Below are positions 48,969 to 58,119 of a stretch of DNA of 64,000 nt, piece by piece. Source of the DNA: Lysobacter luteus (GTDB taxonomy: Bacteria; Pseudomonadota; Gammaproteobacteria; Xanthomonadales; Xanthomonadaceae); assembly GCF_907164845.1 (NCBI RefSeq), contig NZ_OU015430.1, forward strand, positions 434,001 through 498,000, given 5' to 3'. Position 1 is the stretch's first letter, and each line of letters starts with the position of its first letter. The notes under the pieces are model-generated. The model was not told the DNA's origin. It saw only the letters and a program-made list of their open reading frames with translations, and did not search any database. A program made the position numbers and the translations under genes.

Positions 48969-49217
48969 TCAGTCCCTGCCGCCGGCACTGTCGTGGCCGG
49001 GGGCGTCGCCATCAACCTCGCCCTCGCGCGTGTCCCCACCGGCGCGCGCGGCGCGGTCCAGCCGCTGCGAGCGCTCTTGCGGGTCCTCGCGCAGGATGTC
49101 GATCGCCGGGGTGTCCAGGTCCTCGAACTGCCCGCGTCGCACGGCCCACACGAAGGCCCACACCGCTGCGGCAAGCAGCAGCAGGCTCAGCGGGATCATC
49201 ACCAGCAGGATGTTCAT
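48969..49217 (-). CDS. ccoS: cbb3 oxidase assembly protein CcoS
   Basis: An 82-residue protein with one N-terminal membrane helix (residues 3-24) and the conserved motif RRGQFEDLDTPAIDILREDP, which defines CcoS. It is needed to put cofactors into CcoN. The C-terminal acidic tail is longer than usual. Its ATG overlaps the ccoI stop (ATGA), fitting translational coupling. Confidence 0.94.
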   Translation of the reverse strand: MNILLVMIPLSLLLLAAAVWAFVWAVRRGQFEDLDTPAIDILREDPQERSQRLDRAARAGGDTREGEVDGDAPGHDSAGGRD

Positions 49218-51634
49218 GGGGTTTCTCCCGTCGCCGGCACCCGTGCCAGTCGCAGCGCATTGGCGGTGACGACCAGCGAGGACAGCGCCATGCCGAGCGC
49301 GGCGATCCAGGGGGTTACCAGCCCGGCCGCGGCCAACGGCAGCGCGAGGACGTTGTAGCCGGCGGCCCAGGCGAGGTTCTGGCGGATCACCCGGCGGGTC
49401 CGGCGCGCCACCGCGACCGCCTGCGGGATCCGCGACAGCGAATGCCCGGTGAGCACCAGGTCGGCGGCGCGCTGCGCCAGCGCCGCGCCATCGGCGACCG
49501 CCAGCGAGACGTCGGCGCCGGCCAGCACCGGGGCGTCGTTGAGGCCGTCTCCGACCATCGCCACCACCCGGCCGTCGCGCTGCAGGCCGCGGGCAAACGC
49601 CAGCTTGTCCTCCGGACTCTGCCGGGCGTGTGCGCGTTCGATGCCGACCGTCTGCGCGAACCGTTCGACCGGCCCGGCCGCGTCGCCGCTGGACAGGTGC
49701 ACCGTGAGGCCGGCATCGCGCAGGGCGGTTACGGTGTCGCGTGCGTCGGGCCGCTCGGACTCGCGCAGGGTGAAGCGAGCGATCGCCCGCTCGCCGTCAC
49801 CCAGCCAGAGCCGCCCGTCGTCCCCGGTGCTGGCGGCAAAGCCAGGCCGGCCCAGCCGCCAGCGCTCGCCGTCGACCGTTCCGACCACGCCCTCGCCGGG
49901 GATGGCCTTGAGCCGGCTCGCTACCGGCGCCGCCGCCACGCCGGCGAAGGCACGTGCGATGGGATGGCCGCTGTCGCGCTCGAGCGCCGCCGCGATGCCG
50001 AGTACCTGTTCCTGCGAATAGCCGGCAAACGGCTCGACACGCACCAGCGCCGGCTGGCCGTCACTGAGCGTCCCGGTCTTGTCGAACACCACGTCGGTGG
50101 CCTGGGCGAGCCGGTCGAGCGCGTTGTCGCGCACGGCCAGCACGCCGATCCGCGCCAGCGCGCCGTGCGCGGCGGCCAGCGCGGCTGGGACCGCGAGCGA
50201 CAGCGCGCACGGGCAACTGATGATGAGCAACGCCAGGGTGACCTCGAATGCGCGCGAGGGGTCATGGATGCGCCAGCCGATGAACACCACCAGCGTCGCC
50301 AGCAGCAGGCCGGCGACGAAGCGGTGCGCGACCCGGTCGGCCGCGATCGCCAGCGACGGACGCTCGGACTGGGCGCGCTCGACCAGCCGGGTGAGCTGCG
50401 ACAGCCGTGTCCCGCTGCCTGTCCCGGTGACCCGCAGGCGGGCCGGCTGCTCGCGACAGACCGTGCCGGCATACACCGGCGCGCCGATGTCCTTGGCCAC
50501 CGGGTGCGGCTCGCCGGTCAGCAGTGCTTCCTCGAACCGCGCAGCCACCAGCAGCTCGCCGTCGGCCGGCACCACCTCGCCCACCGCGACGCAGGCGACA
50601 TCGCCCACCGCCAGCGCGGCCAGCGGCACCGACTCGCGGCTGCCGTCGCTTCGCTCGCGCGTTGCGAACGCCGGCCGTGCGCGGGCGAGGGCATCGACCT
50701 GCGCGCTGGCGATCCCCCGCGCGCGCTTTTCCAGCATGCGCGCGGCCAGCAGCAGGAAGACGAACATGACCGCCGCGTCGTACCAGACATGGTCGCCGCC
50801 GCGCATGGTCTCGAACACGCTCGCGCCCCATGCCAGCAGGGTCGAACCGGCGATCAGCAGGTCCATCCCCAGCCGGCGCTGGCGAAGCTCCCGCCAGGCA
50901 CCCTCGATGAACGGCCAGCCGGCGTAGAACACGACCGGCGTGGAGACCAGGAAGGTGATCCAGCGGAAAAAGTCGCGCGTGGGCAACGGCATGGTGTTGC
51001 CGAAATCCAGGTACAGCGCCTCGGCCAGCATCATCGCCTGCATCGAACCCAGGCCGGCGATGCCGATGCGGATCAGGTCGCGGTTGCGCTCGCGCCGGCG
51101 CTCTGCCTCGCGCGCCTGGCCGCCGGCGAGGTAGGGCCGGTAACCCAGGGTGACCAGTTGCCGCAGCACGCCCGAAAGGGCGGTGCCGGCGGGATCCCAG
51201 GCCAGCCGGATCCGGCCGGTCACGGCGTTGGCGCTCGCTTCGAGCACGCCGGGCTGGCGTGCGAGCGCGCGGTCTATCAGCCACGCGCAGGCCGCGCAGC
51301 GCATGCCGTCGGTCAGCAGCGTGATCTCGCGCCCGCCGTCGACGTCGTGGGCGTGCTCGGCGAGCAGCTCGTCGCGATCCCAGACCGCCAGGTCCACCGG
51401 CTCGGTGCCGACCCGGGTCGCGCGTTCACTGCGCAGGCGGTAGTAGTCGCCCAGGTCGGCATCATCGATCCATTGCGCGGCGGCGGCGCAGCCTTCGCAG
51501 CAGAAGCCGCGCGGCTCGCCTTCGAACATGACACGCACCGGATCGGACGGCAGCGCCTCGCCGCAGTGGTAGCAGGCGCCGTCCGCGATTGCTGTCCTCG
51601 TTGCCGGCATGCGGGTGCCGCCGGCGTCCGCCAT
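49214..51634 (-). CDS. ccoI: Copper-translocating P-type ATPase CcoI
   Basis: An 806-residue P1B-type ATPase supplying copper to the cbb3 oxidase. The N terminus has CYHCG...FCCEGC, then the heavy-metal-binding GMRCAACAW, the membrane CPC motif (SCPCALS), the phosphorylation DKTGT, TGEP and GDGLNDAPVL. About eight helices are predicted. Start choice is not firm: this ATG gives a complete N-terminal Cys domain, but a GTG 11 codons up is possible. It follows ccoH and overlaps ccoS. Confidence 0.95.
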   Translation of the reverse strand: MADAGGTRMPATRTAIADGACYHCGEALPSDPVRVMFEGEPRGFCCEGCAAAAQWIDDADLGDYYRLRSERATRVGTEPVDLAVWDRDELLAEHAHDVDGGREITLLTDGMRCAACAWLIDRALARQPGVLEASANAVTGRIRLAWDPAGTALSGVLRQLVTLGYRPYLAGGQAREAERRRERNRDLIRIGIAGLGSMQAMMLAEALYLDFGNTMPLPTRDFFRWITFLVSTPVVFYAGWPFIEGAWRELRQRRLGMDLLIAGSTLLAWGASVFETMRGGDHVWYDAAVMFVFLLLAARMLEKRARGIASAQVDALARARPAFATRERSDGSRESVPLAALAVGDVACVAVGEVVPADGELLVAARFEEALLTGEPHPVAKDIGAPVYAGTVCREQPARLRVTGTGSGTRLSQLTRLVERAQSERPSLAIAADRVAHRFVAGLLLATLVVFIGWRIHDPSRAFEVTLALLIISCPCALSLAVPAALAAAHGALARIGVLAVRDNALDRLAQATDVVFDKTGTLSDGQPALVRVEPFAGYSQEQVLGIAAALERDSGHPIARAFAGVAAAPVASRLKAIPGEGVVGTVDGERWRLGRPGFAASTGDDGRLWLGDGERAIARFTLRESERPDARDTVTALRDAGLTVHLSSGDAAGPVERFAQTVGIERAHARQSPEDKLAFARGLQRDGRVVAMVGDGLNDAPVLAGADVSLAVADGAALAQRAADLVLTGHSLSRIPQAVAVARRTRRVIRQNLAWAAGYNVLALPLAAAGLVTPWIAALGMALSSLVVTANALRLARVPATGETP

Positions 51635-51666
51635 CGAATCGGTCAGGGAGACCACCGGACCATCAC

Positions 51667-52209
51667 CTACGGCGCCTGCAGCGCCGGACGCAGGCTCGCG
51701 GCCTGCTGGCCACCGGGCAGGCGGCCCTGCAGCCGCCACTGGCCGTCGACCGGGCCCAGTCGCACGTTCCAGTCGTGGTCGCCGGTGACCTCGGCCTCGA
51801 CCCGCCAACCGGTGTCGGTCGGCGGCAGTTCGAGCACGCGGTCCTGGCCGGCCAGGGTGGGGTGCAGCAGGTCCAGCCGCAACGGCGCGGACCGGTCGAA
51901 GTCGCCGCTGACCGGCAGTACCTCGACGATGCCCAGCTCGGCGTCGATACGCACGATCGCGCTGAGCTTGCGCTCCTGCGCCAGCGCGTCCGGTCCGAGG
52001 TCGGCGGTCTGGACCTGGGCGGTGCGGCTTACCTGGTCGGGCACCGCATCGGTGCTGCCATCGCCACTGGCGATGACCACCATGCTGATGCCGCCCACGA
52101 CGGCCGCCGCCACCAGCGCGATCACCAGCCACACCACCGGCTGCCGCCACGGCGACGACGGGGCTTCGCCGGTTGGCTCGGTGCGGGGCGTGTTCGGTTC
52201 GCGGGTCAT
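51667..52209 (-). CDS. ccoH: FixH/CcoH-like protein
   Basis: A 180-residue protein with a Pro-rich cytoplasmic N terminus, one membrane helix (about residues 25-48) and a periplasmic beta-rich domain (LRLDLLHPTLAGQDRVLELP, DHDWNVRLGPVDGQWRLQG) of the FixH type. CcoH stabilises the assembling cbb3 complex. Its ATG overlaps the ccoG stop by one base (TGATG). Sequence divergence from classical FixH is large, so position carries weight. Confidence 0.82.
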   Translation of the reverse strand: MTREPNTPRTEPTGEAPSSPWRQPVVWLVIALVAAAVVGGISMVVIASGDGSTDAVPDQVSRTAQVQTADLGPDALAQERKLSAIVRIDAELGIVEVLPVSGDFDRSAPLRLDLLHPTLAGQDRVLELPPTDTGWRVEAEVTGDHDWNVRLGPVDGQWRLQGRLPGGQQAASLRPALQAP

Positions 52210-53762
52210 CACATGGGTCCGAAGAAGGTGCTGTCGGCGACTTCGCGCACCGAGCCGTCGGCGGACTCGACCACGAAGCCGACTTCGTGGCGTCCGGTCA
52301 CCGTCGCCGGCGCGGTGAGCTCCACCGGGATCGACAGCACGTCGCCGGCGGCGGCCTCGACCGTGCGCGTGCCACCACGCAGCGTGATCGCCGGGTCGGC
52401 CTGCAGTTCGACCGTATACACCTGTGCCGTCTGCGACTTGTTGACGAGCTTGATCGTATAGCCGTTGTCCACGCCGTCCTCGACCACCCGGTACAGCGCA
52501 TTGCGGTCGCGCAGAACGTCGACGATCAGCGGGCTGCGCGCGGCGATGCCCCAGGCCCAGCCGGCCACCAGCACGAGCAACAGCGCGCCATAGATGAACA
52601 TGCGCGGACGCAACACCCGGCTCGGCTTGCCGTCGATCGCGTTCTGGGTGGAGTAGCGGATCAGGCCGTGCGGATAGCCCATCTTGTCCATCACGTCGTC
52701 GCAGGCGTCGATGCAGGCGCCACAGGCGATGCACTCGTACTGCAGGCCGTTGCGGATGTCGATGCCGACCGGGCAGACCTGCACGCACATCGTGCAGTCG
52801 ATGCAGTCGCCGAGTTCCTCCGGTGCGAACCTGGGCAGCGGGGCAGCCTCGGCACCGGCGTCGAAGGTGATCGTGCCGGCCGCCTGCAGCCGGTTCTGCG
52901 CCGCGCTCGGGTGGCGGCTGGCGCGGAACACGTAGTCATAGGCGCTGCGCACGTCCAGCAGGCCGCGCGCCCGCTCCAGCACGCTCGGCAGGCCTCGCTT
53001 GCGCGGGCCGCGCGGTTCGCCGCGCATCGGGTCGTAGGCGATGATCAGCGTGTTGCGGTCGAACATCGCGCTCTGGAAGCGCGCGTACGGGCACATGTAC
53101 TTGCACACCTGCTCGCGCAGGAAGCCGGCGTTGCCCCAGGTGGCCAACGCGTAGAACAGCACCCAGAAGATCTCCCAGCCATTCCAGTCGAACGGCCACA
53201 GCCGCGCGCCCAGCCCGGTGATGGGGGTAAAGAAGCCGACGAAGGTGAAGCCCGTCCACAGCGCGAAGACCAGCCACAGCACGTGCTTGGCACCCTTGCG
53301 AAGCACCTTCTCGCGGGTCCACGGGGCGGCGTCGAGCTTCATCCGCTTGGGCCGGTCGCCCTCGGTCCAGCGTTCCATCCACAGGAACACCTCGGTCCAG
53401 ACCGTCTGCGGGCAGGCATAGCCGCACCACAGCCGTCCGGCCAGCGCGGTCACGAAGAACAGCGTCAGCGCCAGGATGATCAGCAGCACGGCCAGCAGGC
53501 TGAAGTCCTGCGGCCAGAAGGTCAGGCCGAAGACGTGGAACTTGCGCGCCGGCAGGTCGAACAGCACCGCCTGACGCCCGTCCCACTTCAACCATGGGAA
53601 CAGGTAGTACATGCCCAGCAGCCAGAACACGGCCACCTTGCGCAGCCGGTCGAAGCGGCCGGACACGTCGCGGGGGTAGACCTTGCGTTCGCTGACGTAA
53701 AGCGAGTCGCCGCCGGGGGTGTCGCTTTGACCCAGCAGCTCGATGTCGATCTTCTTGCTCAC
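52209..53762 (-). CDS. ccoG: cbb3 oxidase accessory protein CcoG (RdxA/FixG)
   Basis: A 517-residue membrane iron-sulfur protein. Five or so membrane helices, a NosR/NapH-like cysteine pair (CGYACPQTVW) and a ferredoxin domain with two clusters (CIDCTMCVQVCP and CIACGACIDACD) are followed by a C-terminal Ig-like domain (about 400-517). CcoG is reported to reduce Cu(II) to Cu(I) for oxidase assembly. The order ccoG-ccoH-ccoI-ccoS is canonical. It follows the small TTG-start membrane gene by ten bases. Confidence 0.96.
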   Translation of the reverse strand: MSKKIDIELLGQSDTPGGDSLYVSERKVYPRDVSGRFDRLRKVAVFWLLGMYYLFPWLKWDGRQAVLFDLPARKFHVFGLTFWPQDFSLLAVLLIILALTLFFVTALAGRLWCGYACPQTVWTEVFLWMERWTEGDRPKRMKLDAAPWTREKVLRKGAKHVLWLVFALWTGFTFVGFFTPITGLGARLWPFDWNGWEIFWVLFYALATWGNAGFLREQVCKYMCPYARFQSAMFDRNTLIIAYDPMRGEPRGPRKRGLPSVLERARGLLDVRSAYDYVFRASRHPSAAQNRLQAAGTITFDAGAEAAPLPRFAPEELGDCIDCTMCVQVCPVGIDIRNGLQYECIACGACIDACDDVMDKMGYPHGLIRYSTQNAIDGKPSRVLRPRMFIYGALLLVLVAGWAWGIAARSPLIVDVLRDRNALYRVVEDGVDNGYTIKLVNKSQTAQVYTVELQADPAITLRGGTRTVEAAAGDVLSIPVELTAPATVTGRHEVGFVVESADGSVREVADSTFFGPM

Positions 53763-53772
53763 CGCGGGGGGA

Positions 53773-54069
53773 TTACTCCAGTGGCAATGATTTGTTGAAA
53801 CGGCTCGCCGGGCGCAGCAGCAACCAGGTGAACAGGCTGGCCGACGCGGTCGCCAGCCAGAACATGAAGAAGCCGATCGTGTAGCCCATCGAACGGGTGA
53901 TCGCGACTTCCGGGAAGGTCATGTCACGCAGTGCCAGCGGGTCGACGAAGGCGAAGAACACCATCGTCGCCACGCCGGCTGCGAAGAAGCTCGGCCACAG
54001 GATCGCGCCAAGCCGCTGCGCCATCGGGCGCGGCGGATGGTCGAACGGCGGTGGCACGTGGACACTCAA
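53773..54069 (-). CDS. Small two-helix membrane protein of the cbb3 cluster, TTG start
   Basis: A 98-residue protein with a Pro-rich N terminus (SVHVPPPFDHPPRP) and two predicted membrane helices (about 22-45 and 58-85). TTG is taken as the start because it overlaps the ccoP stop (TTGA) and gives the full N terminus; a GTG five codons later is the alternative. I recognise no named family, but the location between ccoP and ccoG suggests a role in oxidase assembly. Confidence 0.7.
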   Translation of the reverse strand: MSVHVPPPFDHPPRPMAQRLGAILWPSFFAAGVATMVFFAFVDPLALRDMTFPEVAITRSMGYTIGFFMFWLATASASLFTWLLLRPASRFNKSLPLE

Positions 54070-55028
54070 CGGGCAGGCTCCGCCGCCGCGGCGCTGGTCG
54101 CCGGGCTGCCGCCGGCGCCGGCCGGGTTGGACAGCGACCAGACGTAGGCCGCCACCAGCCGTGCGCGGGTCTCGCCCAGCAGCTCGCGGTGGGCCGGCAT
54201 GACCCCGTGGCGGCCGTTGGCGATGGTCTCGTGCAGGCTGGCCTTGCTGCTGCCGTACATCCAGTACGCATCGGTCAGGTCCGGCGCGCCCATCGCCTGG
54301 TTGCCCTTGCCGTCGACCCCGTGGCAGGCGACGCAGACGCCGTCGTACAGCGTCTTGCCGCGCGCGGCCATGTAGTCGTTGCCAAGCGACTGGCCCGGGC
54401 GTGCAAGGGTGCGGACATAGGCGATGACGTAGTCGATCGCGTGCTCGCCGCCCATGCCGGTCAACACCGTGCCCCACTCGGGCATGATGCCGTCGCGGCC
54501 ATCGAGCACCGTCTGCAGGACCTGCTCGGGCTCGCCGCCCCAGTGCCAGATGTCGTCGGCCAGGTTGGGGTAGCCGATCGCGCCCTGCGCCGAGGAGCCG
54601 TGGCAGGTGGCGCAGGTGTTGGAGAAGATCGAGCGACCCAGCTGCAAGGCGGTCTCGTCGGCCGCCAGGGCCGGCAGCGACGCGTTGCGGTAGGGCGCGA
54701 ACGTCTCTTCCAGGCGTGCGTCGGCGGCAGCCTTGTCGAGCGCGTGCTCGCGCGCCGAACTCCAGTCGCTGGTACCCGGGATCGTGCCCAGGCCGCCGTA
54801 CCAGACCAGGTAGCCGATGCCGAACGCGATCGCGATGTAGAAGCCGTTGATCCACCAGCGCGGCATCGGCTTGTTGTATTCGGTGATGTTCTCGTCCCAG
54901 TAGTGGCTGGTCTCCTCGGGCTTGGGATCGCCCGGGCGGCGCTTGGCCGTCCACCACAGCAGCCAGGCCACGCCGAGGATGTTGAGCGCCGCCAGCGCGG
55001 CGACGAACCAGTTCCAGCCCATGCTCAT
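54066..55028 (-). CDS. ccoP: cbb3 oxidase subunit III, di-haem cytochrome c CcoP
   Basis: A 320-residue subunit with two N-terminal membrane helices (about 5-28 and 58-80, the second after YNKPMPRWW) and two cytochrome c domains with CATCH and CVACH haem motifs. It passes electrons from cytochrome c to CcoO and CcoN. The WDEN.TEYNKP linker is a family hallmark. It overlaps ccoQ upstream by four bases and the TTG-start gene downstream. Confidence 0.97.
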   Translation of the reverse strand: MSMGWNWFVAALAALNILGVAWLLWWTAKRRPGDPKPEETSHYWDENITEYNKPMPRWWINGFYIAIAFGIGYLVWYGGLGTIPGTSDWSSAREHALDKAAADARLEETFAPYRNASLPALAADETALQLGRSIFSNTCATCHGSSAQGAIGYPNLADDIWHWGGEPEQVLQTVLDGRDGIMPEWGTVLTGMGGEHAIDYVIAYVRTLARPGQSLGNDYMAARGKTLYDGVCVACHGVDGKGNQAMGAPDLTDAYWMYGSSKASLHETIANGRHGVMPAHRELLGETRARLVAAYVWSLSNPAGAGGSPATSAAAAEPAR

Positions 55029-55180
55029 GCGCGCGACTCCCGCTCACCCGCGTCCGGCGCGTCGTCCAGCGCCAGCCGCGCGGTCTCCTCGAAGCTCTGC
55101 TTGTGGCGCGGCTGCCAGGCCCAGGCCCAGATGGCCACGAACAGCAGCGTCAGTACGATCGTGATGATTCCCGACAACAT
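55025..55180 (-). CDS. ccoQ: cbb3 oxidase small subunit CcoQ
   Basis: A 51-residue protein with one membrane helix (residues 3-22, IITIVLTLLFVAIWAWAW) followed by RHKQSFEETARLALDD. The short soluble tail with the QSFEE motif and the place between ccoO and ccoP identify it. CcoQ helps stabilise CcoP in the complex. It starts three bases after the ccoO stop and overlaps ccoP by four bases. Confidence 0.9.
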   Translation of the reverse strand: MLSGIITIVLTLLFVAIWAWAWQPRHKQSFEETARLALDDAPDAGERESRA

Positions 55181-55183
55181 GGT

Positions 55184-55798
55184 TCAGCCCCCGCGCGGTG
55201 CGTGCTTGCCGAGCGCCTGCAGGTAGGCGACCACGGCATCGAGTTCGGTCTTGCCGGCGACATCGCCGGCGGCGCTGGCGATTTCCTCGTCCGAGTACGG
55301 ATCGCCCAGACGCTGCAGCGCCTTCATGCTCACGGTGACCTGCGCCGCGTCGACCGCGGTTTCCTGCAGCCACGGGAAGGCCGGCATGTTGGATTCCGGG
55401 ACGACCGCGCGCGGGTCGACCAGGTGGACCCGGTGCCAGTCGTCGGAATAGCGGCCGCCCACGCGGGCCAGGTCAGGCCCGGTGCGCTTGGAACCCCACT
55501 GGAACGGCCGGTCGTAGACCGACTCGCCGGCGAGCGAATAGTGGCCGTAACGCTCGGTTTCGAAGCGCAGGGTCCGGACCATCTGCGAATGGCAGTTGTA
55601 GCAGCCCTCGCGTACGTAGATGTCGCGCCCGGCAAGCTCCAGCGCCGGGTACGGCTTGACGCCCGGCAGCGGCTTGATCGCCTCGGCCTGGTACATCAGC
55701 GGGACGATCTCCGCCAGGCCGCCCAGCGATACCGCCACCGCGACCAGGACGGCCATCAGGCCGATGTTCTTCTCGATTTTTTCGTGTCCGAATGCCAT
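55184..55798 (-). CDS. ccoO: cbb3 oxidase subunit II, mono-haem cytochrome c CcoO
   Basis: A 204-residue subunit with one N-terminal membrane anchor (about residues 12-33) and a cytochrome c domain with CYNCH and a Met ligand in the [10 protein letters not shown] segment. The [14 protein letters not shown] region is typical. It takes electrons from CcoP and passes them to CcoN. It lies ten bases after ccoN. Confidence 0.97.
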   Translation of the reverse strand: MAFGHEKIEKNIGLMAVLVAVAVSLGGLAEIVPLMYQAEAIKPLPGVKPYPALELAGRDIYVREGCYNCHSQMVRTLRFETERYGHYSLAGESVYDRPFQWGSKRTGPDLARVGGRYSDDWHRVHLVDPRAVVPESNMPAFPWLQETAVDAAQVTVSMKALQRLGDPYSDEEIASAAGDVAGKTELDAVVAYLQALGKHAPRGG

Positions 55799-55808
55799 CT
55801 GTCTTTCC

Positions 55809-57314
55809 TCAGGCCCGCGCCGACTCGGGGTGCGGTGCCAGCACCGGATTCAGCACCGGCTCCTTGGCCGACTGCCACGTGCGGTACAGGTTCCACGCCA
55901 TCAGGCACATGCCGGCGACGATCATCAGCCCGCCGAGCAGGCGGCCCAGGTAGTACGGGTAGGTCGCGACCAGCGACTCGACGAAGCTGTAGGTCAGCGT
56001 GCCGTCGGCGTTGGTGGCACGCCACATCAGGCCCTGGGTGATGCCGGCGATCCACATCGAGACGATGTAGAACACCACGCCCAGTGTGTGGACCCAGAAG
56101 TGCGCGTCGATCCACTTGGTCGAGAACATCTTCTCCACGCCGACCAGCCGCGGGTACAGCGAATAGATCGAGCCGACGGTGATCATCGCCACCCAGCCCA
56201 GGGTGCCGGCGTGGACGTGGCCGACGGTCCAGTCGGTGTAGTGGCTCAGCGAGTTGACCGTCTTGATCGACAGCAGCGGGCCTTCGAAGGTCGCGATCAT
56301 GTAGAAACTGATCGCCACGATCAGGAACTTCAGGATCGGGTCGGTGCGCAGCTTGTGCCACACGCCCGAGAGCGTGAGGATGCCGTTCATCGCGCCACCC
56401 CAGGACGGCGCCAGCAGGATCACCGAGAACACCATGCCGACCGACTGCGCCCAGTCCGGCAGCGCGGTGTAGTGGAGGTGGTGCGGGCCGGCCCACATGT
56501 AGATCGAGATCAGCGCCCAGAAGTGCACGATCGACAGGCGGTACGAGTAGATCGGCCGCTGCGCCTGCTTGGGGACGAAGTAGTACATCATCGCCAGGAA
56601 GCCGACGGTCAGCAAGAACGCCACCGCGTTGTGGCCGTACCACCACTGCGCCATCGCATCGACCGCGCCGCTGTAGACCGGGTAGGACTTCCACATGCCG
56701 GCCGGGATGGCCAGGTTGTTGACGATATGCAGCAGGCCGACGCCGATGATGAAGGCGCCGTAGAACCAGTTGGCGACATAGATGTGCTTCACCTTGCGCT
56801 TGGTCACGGTGCCGAAGAACAGCCAGCCGTAGGCGACCCAGACGATCGCGATCAGGATGTCGAGCGGCCACTCCAGCTCGGCGTATTCCTTGCCCTGGGT
56901 CAGGCCCATCGGCAGGGTGACCAGCGCGCCGACCATCGCCGCCTGCCAGCCCCAGAACACGAACGCCGACAGGCGGTCCGAGATGAGGCGTGCATGGCAG
57001 GTGCGCTGCACCACGTACAGGCTGGTGCCGATCAGGGCGGTACCGCCGAAGCCGAAGATCACGCCGTTGGTGTGCAGCGGCCGCAACCGGCCGTAGCTGA
57101 GCCACGCGGTGTCGAAGTTCAGCGCCGGCCAGTACAGCTGGGCCGCGATGAGCACCCCGACCAGCATCCCGGCAATGCCCCAGAACATGGTCGCCACCAT
57201 GAACTGGTGGACCACCTTGTCGTTGTAGAAGGCATGCGCGGCATCGCGCACGTGGTTGCCCGCGACGGTGGGTGCCGACGCACCGACCTTCGTGGCGCTT
57301 TCAAACGCAGTCAT
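55809..57314 (-). CDS. ccoN: cbb3 oxidase catalytic subunit I CcoN
   Basis: A 501-residue haem-copper oxidase subunit with 12 predicted helices and the conserved His ligands for haem b, haem b3 and CuB ([51 protein letters not shown]). It has no Glu-Tyr cross-link in helix VI, as expected for the C family, whose Tyr lies in helix VII. AAGG lies before the ATG. It is the first gene of ccoNOQP, and a perfect Fnr/Anr box sits about 58 bases upstream. Confidence 0.98.
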   Translation of the reverse strand: MTAFESATKVGASAPTVAGNHVRDAAHAFYNDKVVHQFMVATMFWGIAGMLVGVLIAAQLYWPALNFDTAWLSYGRLRPLHTNGVIFGFGGTALIGTSLYVVQRTCHARLISDRLSAFVFWGWQAAMVGALVTLPMGLTQGKEYAELEWPLDILIAIVWVAYGWLFFGTVTKRKVKHIYVANWFYGAFIIGVGLLHIVNNLAIPAGMWKSYPVYSGAVDAMAQWWYGHNAVAFLLTVGFLAMMYYFVPKQAQRPIYSYRLSIVHFWALISIYMWAGPHHLHYTALPDWAQSVGMVFSVILLAPSWGGAMNGILTLSGVWHKLRTDPILKFLIVAISFYMIATFEGPLLSIKTVNSLSHYTDWTVGHVHAGTLGWVAMITVGSIYSLYPRLVGVEKMFSTKWIDAHFWVHTLGVVFYIVSMWIAGITQGLMWRATNADGTLTYSFVESLVATYPYYLGRLLGGLMIVAGMCLMAWNLYRTWQSAKEPVLNPVLAPHPESARA

Positions 57315-57371
57315 GGGAGGGCCTTGGTTTTACGGTCGAGGATATTTTCGCGGCCGCCATCGCCCGCCGGC

Positions 57372-57385
57372 TTGATCCAGATCAA
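57372..57385. promoter_or_regulatory. Fnr/Anr binding site upstream of ccoN
   Basis: TTGATCCAGATCAA is a perfect match to the TTGAT-N4-ATCAA consensus. Its centre lies 64.5 bases before the ccoN start codon. An AT-rich stretch (AAAATATC on the minus strand, 57341-57348) lies where a -10 would be for a site centred near -42, the usual position for activation. Confidence 0.88.
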
Positions 57386-57439
57386 TTCACCGGGAGCGGA
57401 GGGGGTGGCGGACAGGTTTGGAGTCCATGGTAAGCAAAG

Positions 57440-57646
57440 TCAGGCACCGACGCCGTGCGCGTCGATCACCCCCGTGAAGATCCCGGCCGCGATCAGCCCG
57501 ACCAGCACGATGGAAAGCACGATGCGCCGGGTCAGCGCGTTGACCGTGCGTTTGCTGCGGCCGGTGTCGACCAGCATGTAGTACAGCCCGGCGCCCAGGT
57601 TGTAGACGATCAGGCCGAGGAATCCGAGGATCAACAGCGTCTTCAT
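57440..57646 (-). CDS. Twin transmembrane protein, DUF2909-like
   Basis: A 68-residue protein with two membrane helices (about 2-25 and 42-62) joined by a basic loop (DTGRSKRTVNALTRR). Size and the YYMLVDTGRSKRTVNALTRRI-type loop fit the small DUF2909 family found near cytochrome oxidase genes. Its ATG overlaps the stop of the upstream membrane gene (ATGA). ccoN begins about 125 bases downstream under its own promoter. Confidence 0.8.
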   Translation of the reverse strand: MKTLLILGFLGLIVYNLGAGLYYMLVDTGRSKRTVNALTRRIVLSIVLVGLIAAGIFTGVIDAHGVGA

Positions 57647-57996
57647 CGCGCCGCCTCGCCCGCGGCCAGCGCGGCAGGGCGCGCGGCGGCCGCGTGCACG
57701 CGCAGCCAGCGCCAGCGCACCACCATCGCGAGCGTCATCACGCCCAGAAACACCCCGTACGACACCGTGGTGGCCAGGACCTGCTGCCACATGTGGTGCT
57801 GGGGGTCGGCGGTGTCGATGCTCCAGTACATGCCCAGCGCCGATAGCGACGTGGCCAGCACCAGACTGGCGGTATCGAACGCCTTGCGGGCAAAGGTGCG
57901 CGGCTGGCGGGGAAACAGCCAGAACAGCACGGCCAGGATGGCGTACCAGGGAATGAACAGGATGAGTGCGAGGTTCAGTTCGACCAGCGGGTTCAT
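57643..57996 (-). CDS. Small membrane protein, function unknown
   Basis: A 117-residue protein with about three membrane helices: 8-28, 40-60 and 75-95, then an Ala-rich basic tail (AAAARPAALAAGEAAR). No domain was recognised. Overlap with the DUF2909-like gene indicates a two-gene unit. The unit is divergent from the MocR-type regulator across 123 bases, so it could be a target of that regulator, but the sequence gives no further support. Confidence 0.7.
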   Translation of the reverse strand: MNPLVELNLALILFIPWYAILAVLFWLFPRQPRTFARKAFDTASLVLATSLSALGMYWSIDTADPQHHMWQQVLATTVSYGVFLGVMTLAMVVRWRWLRVHAAAARPAALAAGEAAR

Positions 57997-58119
57997 CGGC
58001 GGGCGGGTGATCCATTGGGGCGACTGGCAGGATAGGACGACCGGATCAGCCGGCCTAGACTCAGAAATCCGTCAGAAAACCATATCAGTTGGGACCGTTC
58101 AGGCGCGTCCGACGCACCC

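Noticed and set aside
49442-52318. A 958-residue plus-strand frame opposite ccoI and ccoH
   Set aside because: Shadow of the conserved P-type ATPase; low-complexity composition and no recognisable motif or ribosome binding site.
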